Assembly: GCA_963844435.1 (NCBI GenBank)
Contig: CAWJOG010000004.1
Span: forward strand, 248,001 to 312,000
Length of the DNA stretch: 64,000 nucleotides
Source of the DNA: JBDSLU01 sp963844435
GTDB lineage: Bacteria > Acidobacteriota > Vicinamibacteria > Vicinamibacterales > Vicinamibacteraceae
Reading direction: 5' to 3'
The notes beneath the pieces are model-generated. The model searched no databases and had not been told where the DNA came from. It saw only the letters and a program-made list of their open reading frames with translations. Shown one piece after another: positions 57,171 to 64,000 of this stretch; the stretch's first letter is position 1, and each line of letters begins with the position of its first letter. Position numbers and translations under genes: made by a program.

Positions 57171-60100
57171 ATGTCCATGTCTGCCCAACCGCGCACCCGC
57201 GGGTGCCTCTTCGCGCTGCTCGCCCTGCTGGCGGCGCTCGTTCCCGCTCCCGCGGCCGCGCAGTTGAGCGCCGGCCGCATCGTCGGCACCGTCACCGACC
57301 CGTCGAAGGCGGCCATCCCCCGCGCCACCGTCGTCACCACCGACACCGCCACCAACGTCGCGGTGACCGTCGTCACGAGCGATCACGGCGACTACGTCGT
57401 CACCCCGCTCAACCCCGGCGTCTACCGGGTGACGGTGACGCTGGACGGGTTCCAGACGGCGGTCGTCGAGGCGGTCGCGGTGCAGGTGGGCCAGTCGACC
57501 CGCGCCGATGTCCAGCTCACGATCGGCGCGCTGACCGAAAGCACCATCGTCCACAGCAGCTACCCCGCTGCTCGACAGCGAGTCCGGCACCCTCGGCCAC
57601 GTCGTCACCAACACCCAGATCGTCAACCTGCCGCTGAACGGCCGCAGCTTCTACGAGCTGGCGCGCCTCACCCCCGGGGCGGTGCTGCTGCCCGGCGGCG
57701 GCAACCTGCTCCGGATCCGCGCCAACTACATCTCGGGCACCGCGGTCAGCGGCGTCCGCGGCAGCCAGACCACGTTCATGCTCGACGGCGCCGACGTCAC
57801 CGACCACCACCAGGGCGGGTCGCTGATCCAGACGTCCGTCGACGCGCTGCAGGAGTTCAAGGTCCAGCAGAGCGCCTACACCGCCGAGTTCTCGCAGGCC
57901 GGCGGCGCGCTGAACGCGACCACCAAGGCGGGCGCCGACCAGTTCCACGGCACGCTGTTCGACTTCATGCGCGACGACGCCTTCGACGCGCGCAACTTCT
58001 TCGCGCGCGAGACGGAGAAACTGAAGCGGCAGCAGTTCGGCGCCACCCTGGGCGGCCCGATCCTGCGCAAGCGGACCTTCTTCTTCGCCAGCTACGAGGG
58101 CATGCGTGAGGAGCAGGGACTGGTCTTCAACAACAACGTGCCGACCGCGGCGATGCGCGCCGGCGACTACAGCGCCTCGACGCGCATCATCCACGATCCG
58201 ATCACGCGGCAGCCGTTCCCGGGCAACGTGATTCCGACCAATCGTCTGAACCCGCAGGCGGTGGCCTTCGCGCGCCTCGTGCCCGACCCGAACACCCCCG
58301 CCGGCACGTTCTCGTGGGCGCCGGTGCGCGAACTGGACAGCGACCAGGTGACCGTGCGCATCGACCAGACGCTGAGCAACAGCACGCGCATCTTCGGCCG
58401 CTACAGCTTCCACGACCAGCGGCAGAGCGACCCCAACGCCTACCCCGCGCTCGGCAACGCTCCCCTGAGCACGCGCGGCCAGAACGTCGTCCTCAGCATG
58501 AGCAACACGCTGAAGTCGAGCCTGCTGCACGACGTCCGCTTCAGCTACGTCCCCTCGGTCGTGGATCTCGAGGCGTTCCTCCAGGGACAGAACCCGTACG
58601 ACGCGCTCGGCATCCGCGGCTTCGAGGAGACCGAGCGGCCCGGCGTCGGCGGCTCGTTCCCCGACTTCGCCTGGAGCGGCTACACCGCGATGAACGGCTC
58701 GGCCTTCGATCAGCGGCCGAAGACGCAGGACCTGAAGGTCTACGAGGTCAGCGACAACCTGACCTGGGTGAAGGGCCGCCACATCGTCAAGTTCGGCGGC
58801 AAGTACCGCCGGTGGGAGCCGCTCTTCACCGACAGCAAGCAGTACGCCGGGCAGTGGAACTACGACGGTTCGCTGACCCAGAACGCCGCGCGCACGGCCG
58901 GCACCGGCGACGCCTTCGCCGACTTCCTCCTCGGCTATCCGCGCTCGGTCACCCGCGCCTTCCCGGCCGACGTCTTCGGCGGCCAGGCCAACTACTGGCA
59001 CGGCTACGTGCAGGACGACTTCAAGGTGTCCAATCGCCTGACCGTCAACGTCGGCCTGCGCTACGAGTACTCGCCGTGGCTGTCCGGCTACCGCGGCCAG
59101 GTCGGCACCTTCCTGCCGGGTACGGCGCGCCCGATCGTGGTCGCCGGCGAAGGGACCACCCCGGACCTCGACGCGCAGTTCGCCGGCGAGTCGGCCTACG
59201 CGCTCTTCGGCAACCAGATCCAGACCAGCAGCCAGGCCGGCCTGCCCGAATCGATCACCGCGACCGATCGGGCGCAGTTCGGCCCGCGCGTCGGCTTCGC
59301 GTGGCAGCCGATCGGCGAGAAGACCGTGTTCCGCGGCGGCTACGGGCTCTTCTACGAGCAGGAGAGCTCGGCCGATCGCGTCAACAACAACGTGGTGCCG
59401 TTCCGCCTCGATCAGACGGCGTTCAACGACCAGACGCCGCCGGTGCGGACGATGGCCGACTTCTTCCTGGGCACGAGCCTCGTGAACTCCGCCGCGCCGA
59501 CCATCGGCGCCGCGGCGCTCGAGCAGAAGATGGGCCGCGACCACCACTTCAGCCTCGGCCTGCAGCAGCAGGTGGCGCCGTTCACGGTCGTCGAGCTGAA
59601 CTACGTCGGCAACATCGGCCGCTTCCTCAACGGCACGACCAACATCAACATCCCCGAGCCGGCCACCGGCGGCATCCAGGCGCGGCGGCCGTTCCCGACC
59701 TACGGCAACATCAGCTACTTCGACGACTCGCTCGAGACGACCTACCACTCGCTGCAGGCCTCGGTCGAGCAGCGCACGCACGCCGGCCTCTTCTACCTCG
59801 TCTCGTACACGTGGTCGAAGAGCCTGAGCACGCAGAACGTGACGGCGGTCGGCGGCAACACCGGCCGCGAGAAGGCGCTCTCCGGCTTCGACGTGCCGCA
59901 CAACCTGGCGATCAGCACCGGCTACGAGCTGCCCTTCGGCCGCGACCGGCGGTTCCTGTCCGACGCGCACGCCGTCGTCGACGGCATCCTCGGCGGCTGG
60001 CAGGTCCAGGGCATCTACGTCTGGCGCAGCGGCCGTCCGTTCACGCCCACGATCTCGAGCGATCGCGCCAACACCGGCGTCGGCGGCCAGCGTCCGGACC

Positions 60101-60427
60101 GCCTCGGATCGGGCGAGGTCGAGAACCCGACGGTGGAGGTCTGGTTCGACAAGACGGCGTTCGCGCTGCCGGCGCAGTTCACCTACGGCGACTCCGGCGG
60201 CGGCATCCTGCGCGAGGACAGCTACAAGACGCTCGACTTCTCGCTGTTCAAGCAGTTCCGGATTGGCACGCACCGCCTCCAGTTCCGGGCCGAGGTGTTC
60301 AACCTGACCAACACCGCGAGCTTCAACGCCCCGAACACGAGCCATCGACACCGCCGCCGGCGGCCGCGTCACCAGCACCGCCAGCAGCCCGCGTCAGATG
60401 CAGTTCGCCTTGAAATACGATTTCTGA
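57171..60427 (+). CDS. Oar-like TonB-dependent receptor with carboxypeptidase-like N-domain, two frameshifts
   Basis: An outer-membrane receptor of about 1085 residues, starting 5 nt after GGAGG with a signal peptide (LFALLALLAALVPAPAAAQ). Residues ~35-120 are a carboxypeptidase-regulatory-like fold (AGRIVGTVTDPSKAAIPRAT, GVYRVTVTLDGFQT). The plug follows (NTQIVNLPLNGRSFYELARL, GVRGSQTTFMLDGADVTDHH), then the large barrel with Oar-type motifs (RNFFARETEKLKRQQFGATL, WSKSLSTQNVT, FRAEVFNLTNTASF), ending FALKYDF. Single extra bases near 57564 and 60344 shift the frame at the plug start and in the last 28 codons. It likely imports oligosaccharide for the genes downstream. Such proteins are numerous in Acidobacteriota. 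Confidence 0.88.
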
Positions 60428-60430
60428 GCG

Positions 60431-61529
60431 ATGGGCACCGATCGCGACAGCGTCGTCCTCCTCGAAGGCGAGACCACCAACACCAGCGTCTGGCTGGTGC
60501 AGGGCGAACAGGTCGTCGCCGAAGCGCAGACCGCCGTCGGCGCGCGCGACACGGCGCGCGACGGCTCGCCGCAGCGGCTCGAGACCGCGCTGCGGCAGCT
60601 GGTGACCGGCGTCCTCGCCGAAGGCGAGGCGCTGCCGGTGCCGTGCCGGCCGAACGGTGGTGGTGGCCGCCGGCATGCTCACCTCGTCGCTCGGCCTGCG
60701 CGGCGTCGAGCACGTGCCCGCCCCGGCCGGCGTCGACGAGCTGGCGGCGCGGCTGGAGCGCCACTCGTTCCCGTCGGTCACGGATCTGCCGGTCGTGCTG
60801 ATCCCCGGCGTGCGCTCCGGGCCGCTCAAGGCGCAGCGCGACGCGGTCGGCTCGACCGACGTGATCCGCGGCGAGGAGACCGCGGCCATCGGCCTGCACC
60901 TGCTCGGCTGGCTGCCGGCCGGCGGCATCGTGCTCAGCCTGGGCTCGCACTGGAAGGCGATCCACGTCGATCGCGACGGCCGCATCGTGTCGAGCGTCAC
61001 CAGTCTCGGCGGCGAGCTGCTGGACGTGGTCACCTCGCAGACCGTCCTGGCCGGATCGCTGCCCCGCCAGTGGCCGACGACGTTCGACGACGCCTGGGTC
61101 GACGAAGGCGTGCACGAGGCGCAGCGCTCCGGCTATGCCCGCGCGCTGTTCTGCGTCCGCCTGCTCGAGCAGCGGGTGACGTCGACGCCGGAGGAACGGC
61201 TGGCGTACCTGATCGGCGTGGCGATCGGATCGGTGATGGACACCCTGCTGGCGCGGCGCTCGTTCCGCGCCGGCACACGCGTCCTCGTCACCGGGCCACC
61301 GGCGCTCGCGCACGCCTTCGCGGCGCAGCTCCAGGGCACGTCCGTCGACGCGGTGACGGTGAGCGCGACACAGGTCGCCCACGCCGTCCGCACCGGCATG
61401 CGCCAGATCCTGGCGCGCAGCGCGTTCGCGCCAGCGCGTCCGCTCTCTCTCGTTCCGTCGACGGTCATGCCGGCCGCCGGCGCCGCCGCCCCCGCTCCCC
61501 GCCGCTCCCGACGCCCCAGACCATCATGA
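60431..61529 (+). CDS. dgoK: 2-dehydro-3-deoxygalactonokinase-like sugar acid kinase, one frameshift
   Basis: About 365 residues. It resembles DgoK kinases: LEGETTNTSVWLVQGEQVVA at the start (GETTN in the place of the usual DWGTTN), VVAAGMLTSSLGLRGVEHVP, and the family block LKAQRDAVGSTDVIRGEETA, IGLHLLGW, GGIVLSLGSHWKAIHVD. These enzymes phosphorylate 2-dehydro-3-deoxy-galactonate in galactonate or uronate breakdown. A one-base break occurs near 60653. The changed phosphate-loop residues make the exact substrate uncertain. Its stop overlaps the GH39 start by four bases (ATGA); it follows the receptor stop by 3 bp. Confidence 0.8.
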
Positions 61530-63252
61530 GCCACGCTGCCGACCGGTTCCGCGCTTCCCTGCTCGCCGCCTTCGCCATCGCGATCGCCGGCACGTCCTGG
61601 CCGACTCACGCGCAAACGCCGCCCGCGTCCGGCGCGACCGCGGCGCCGTTCGCCGTCGGCATCCGCGTCGATGCGACGAAGCCGACCGGCCCGCTGAAGC
61701 CGATCTGGCGCTTCTTCGGCGCCGACGAGCCGAACTACGCGTACATGAAGGACGGCAAGAAGCTGGTGGCGGAGATCGGCAAGCTGGCACCGAAGCGGAG
61801 CTTCTTCCGCGCCCACAGCCTGCTGGTCACCGGCGACGGCACGCCGGCGCTCAAGTGGGGATCGACCAACGCCTACACGGAAGATGCCGCACGGCAAGCC
61901 GATCTACGACTGGACCATCGTCGACCGCATCTTCGACACGTATCTCGAGCGCGGCGTCAAGCCGTACGTCCAGATCGGCTTCATGCCGCAGGCGATGTCA
62001 GTGAAGCCCGAGCCGTACAAGCACGCGTGGACGCCGGCCGCGAAGTACGACGAGATCTACACCGGCTGGGCCTACCCCCCGAAGGACTACAAGAAGTGGG
62101 GCGACCTGGTCTACGAGTGGGCGAAGCACTGCGTCGAGAAGTACGGCAAGGCCGAGGTCGAGACCTGGTACTGGGAGACCTGGAACGAGGCCAACATCGG
62201 CTACTGGCGCGGCACCCCCGAGGAGTTCCGCAAGCTGCACGACTACGCCATCGACGGCGTGCGGCGGGCGCTGCCGACCGCGAAGGTCGGCGGTCCCGAC
62301 ACGGCCGGCTCCGGCGGCCAGTTCGCGCGCGACTTCTACGAGCACCAGCTGCGCGGCACCAACTTCGCGACCGGCAAGGTCGGCACGCCGATCGACTTCG
62401 TGTCGTTCCACGCCAAGGGACGGCCGACGTTCGTCGACGGCCACGTCCGCCTCGGCATCCAGAACCAGCTGGCGACGATCGACGACGGCTTCAAGATCAT
62501 CGCCTCGTTCCCCGAGCTCAAGCCGAAGCCGATCGTCATCGGCGAATCCGATCCCGATGGCTGCGCCGCCTGCCAGGGCCCGCAGCTCGGCTACCGCAAC
62601 ACCACGATGTATTCGAGCTACACGGCGGCGTCGTTCGCGCGCAAGCACGACCTCGCCGAACGGCACGGCGTCAACCTCGAAGGCGCGCTGACGTGGGCGT
62701 TCGAGTTCGAGGACCAGCCCTGGTTCGCCGGCTTCCGCGTCATGGCCTCGAACGGCATCAGCCTGCCGGTGTTCAACGTCTTCCGCATGTTCAGCCGGAT
62801 GGGCGCGGAGCGGGTGCCCGCGGTGAGCGACGGCGCGGTCGCCCTCGACGCGATGATCGCAGGCCGGCGTGCGCGAGAAGCCCGACGTCGGCGCGCTGGC
62901 CAGCCGCGACGCGCGCAAGGTCACCGTGATGGCCTGGCACTACCACGACGACGACGTCGCCGGGCCCGATGCCAACGTGACCCTGGCGCTCGAGGGGCTC
63001 GGGCTGAAGCAGGGCCAGGCGAAGCTGACGCACTACCGCATCGACGCCACACACAGCAACGCCTACACCGTCTGGAAGGCGCAGGGCTCGCCGGCGGCGC
63101 CGACGCCGGCGCAGTACAAGGCGCTCGAGGCGGCGAGCGAGCTGACGGTACTGAAGGGATCGCCGACGACGCTCGACGTGAAGGACGGCCGCGCCACGCT
63201 GCCGATCACCCTGCCGCGGCAGGCCGTCTCGCTCGTCGTGCTCGAGTGGTGA
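61526..63252 (+). CDS. GH39-like glycoside hydrolase, exported, two frameshifts
   Basis: About 575 residues with a signal peptide (ASLLAAFAIAIAGTSWPTHA). The barrel resembles beta-xylosidase/iduronidase family GH39: LKPIWRFFGADEPNYAYMKD at the start, the acid/base Glu in WYWETWNEANIGYW, and the nucleophile Glu in PIVIGESDPDG. A C-terminal beta-sandwich (KVTVMAWHYHDDDVAGPDAN) ends in SLVVLEW. Breaks occur near 61887 and 62868. It is probably periplasmic, trimming xylosides or related sugars taken in by the TonB receptor. The MFS gene starts 1 bp after its stop. Confidence 0.85.
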
Positions 63253-63253
63253 C

Positions 63254-64000
63254 ATGCGCTGGCGCATCGCGATCCTGGTGAGCGCGGCGATCGCCATCAG
63301 CTATCTCGATCGGCAGACGCTGCCGGTCGCGATCAAGGCAATCGAGCGCGACATCCCGATCTCGAACGAGCAGTTCTCGCTGCTGCAGACGGCGTTTCTG
63401 ATCCCCTACGCGGTGATGTACGCCGGCGGCGGCAAGCTCATGGACGTCGTCGGCACGCGCATCGGCATGCTGGCGATCATGCTCTTCTGGTCGGTCGCCT
63501 GCGCCAGCCACGGCCTGGCGACCAGCTTCAGCATGCTCGTCGTCAGCCGCCTCCTGCTCGGCATGGGCGAGGGCGGCGGCTTCCCGGCCGCGACCCGCGC
63601 CGTCGCCGAATGGTTCCCGGTCACCGAGCGCTCGACGGCGATGGGCATCATCAACGCCGGCACCGCGGTCGGAGGCGTCATCGCGCCGCCGCTGCTCGCG
63701 CTGATCATCACCGGCGCCGATTGGCGGGCCGTCTTCTACGTCACCGGCGTCATCGGCCTCGTCTGGGCCGGCTGGTGGTGGTACGAGGTACTACCCGCCC
63801 GACCGGCATCCGAAGCTCGGCGCCGCCGAGCGGCAACTGCTCGAGCCGGTGATCGCGGGCGGTCGCGCCGCGGAGGCGGCGCCGCCGTGGCTGGCGCTGC
63901 TGCGGTTCCGCCAGGTCTGGGGCCTCGTCGTCGCCAAGTTCCTGAGCGACGCGGCCTGGTATTTCTACCTGTTCTGGCTGCCGAAATACCTCTACGACGC
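63254..64000 (+). CDS. MFS transporter (hexuronate/galactonate ACS type), partial, one frameshift
   Basis: The gene runs off the right end; ~248 residues are seen. The N-terminus IAISYLDRQTLPVAIKAIER matches the anion:cation symporter (ACS) branch, and RLLLGMGEGGGFPAATRAVA with EWFPVTERSTAMGIINAG is typical of hexuronate/galactonate carriers. One extra base near 63790 separates WWWYE from YYPPDRHPKLGAAE, after which the reading continues to LPKYLYDA at the end. It probably brings the product of the GH39 enzyme into the cell. Confidence 0.85.
   Translation, partial: MRWRIAILVSAAIAISYLDRQTLPVAIKAIERDIPISNEQFSLLQTAFLIPYAVMYAGGGKLMDVVGTRIGMLAIMLFWSVACASHGLATSFSMLVVSRLLLGMGEGGGFPAATRAVAEWFPVTERSTAMGIINAGTAVGGVIAPPLLALIITGADWRAVFYVTGVIGLVWAGWWWYEVLPARPASEARRRRAATARAGDRGRSRRGGGAAVAGAAAVPPGLGPRRRQVPERRGLVFLPVLAAEIPLRR

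Noticed and set aside
57517..60378. A 953-codon minus-strand open frame
   Set aside because: Antisense to the TonB receptor, with low-complexity Val/Glu/Arg-rich composition and no motif.

Overview
The window looks like a piece of an Acidobacteriota chromosome, probably class Vicinamibacteria. It is very GC-rich and densely coded. It carries several acidobacterial hallmarks: two tandem proteins with the acidobacterial VWFA-related domain, a PadR regulator paired with an ADOP-type permease, and a large Oar-like TonB-dependent receptor with an N-terminal carboxypeptidase-like domain. This placement is inferred from gene families; there is no rRNA in the window.

Region by region. 1-2.7 kb (minus): a PrmC/HemK-like methyltransferase fragment, an AMP-forming acyl ligase and NAD synthase, with a deletion-fused dppB/dppC remnant and a sigma-54 regulator upstream. 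4.5-8.7 kb (plus): aroC-def-fmt-rsmB, overlapping translation genes, converging on a subtilisin-like protease whose tail carries eight HVVWGD-type repeats. 11-14.8 kb (minus): a sigma-54 activator with a winged-helix N-terminus, coupled to a membrane HD-GYP/GAF/GGDEF protein. 15-19.4 kb: PASTA protein, rpe, thioesterase, sugar epimerase and bamD, converging on pgsA. 19.5-22 kb: NDP-sugar pyrophosphorylase and phosphomannomutase. 22-26.1 kb: a second deletion-fused remnant (cadI/arsM), small hypothetical proteins and an MltF-like lytic transglycosylase. 26.46-29.77 kb: a small, decayed tRNA-Gly-integrated island with an 18-bp att duplication, an integrase fragment, toxin-antitoxin debris and a lipoprotein amidohydrolase. 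29.9-34.1 kb: tandem VWFA proteins sharing a near-identical 3' tract. 34.2-40 kb: corA, gluQ, an aldo/keto reductase, a RES/Xre toxin-antitoxin pair with a palindromic operator, a GNAT and a HAD phosphatase. 40.1-44.6 kb: three tandem GT87-type mannosyltransferases, the first a wreck. 44.5-54.7 kb: a reductive pyrimidine-catabolism cluster (NCS1 permease, PreA-like dehydrogenase, semialdehyde dehydrogenase, dihydropyrimidinase, class III aminotransferase) split by PadR-ADOP. 54.8-64 kb: an alpha/beta hydrolase, then a carbohydrate-use locus (IclR, TonB receptor, 2-dehydro-3-deoxygalactonokinase-like kinase, GH39 hydrolase, MFS transporter).

A caution that applies throughout: about twenty otherwise well-conserved genes are each broken by one or more single-base indels. 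Isolated cases look like residual sequencing or assembly errors; dense clusters (40.1-41.7 kb and 32-34 kb) may be true decay. Spans below cover the whole gene, and each break is noted.
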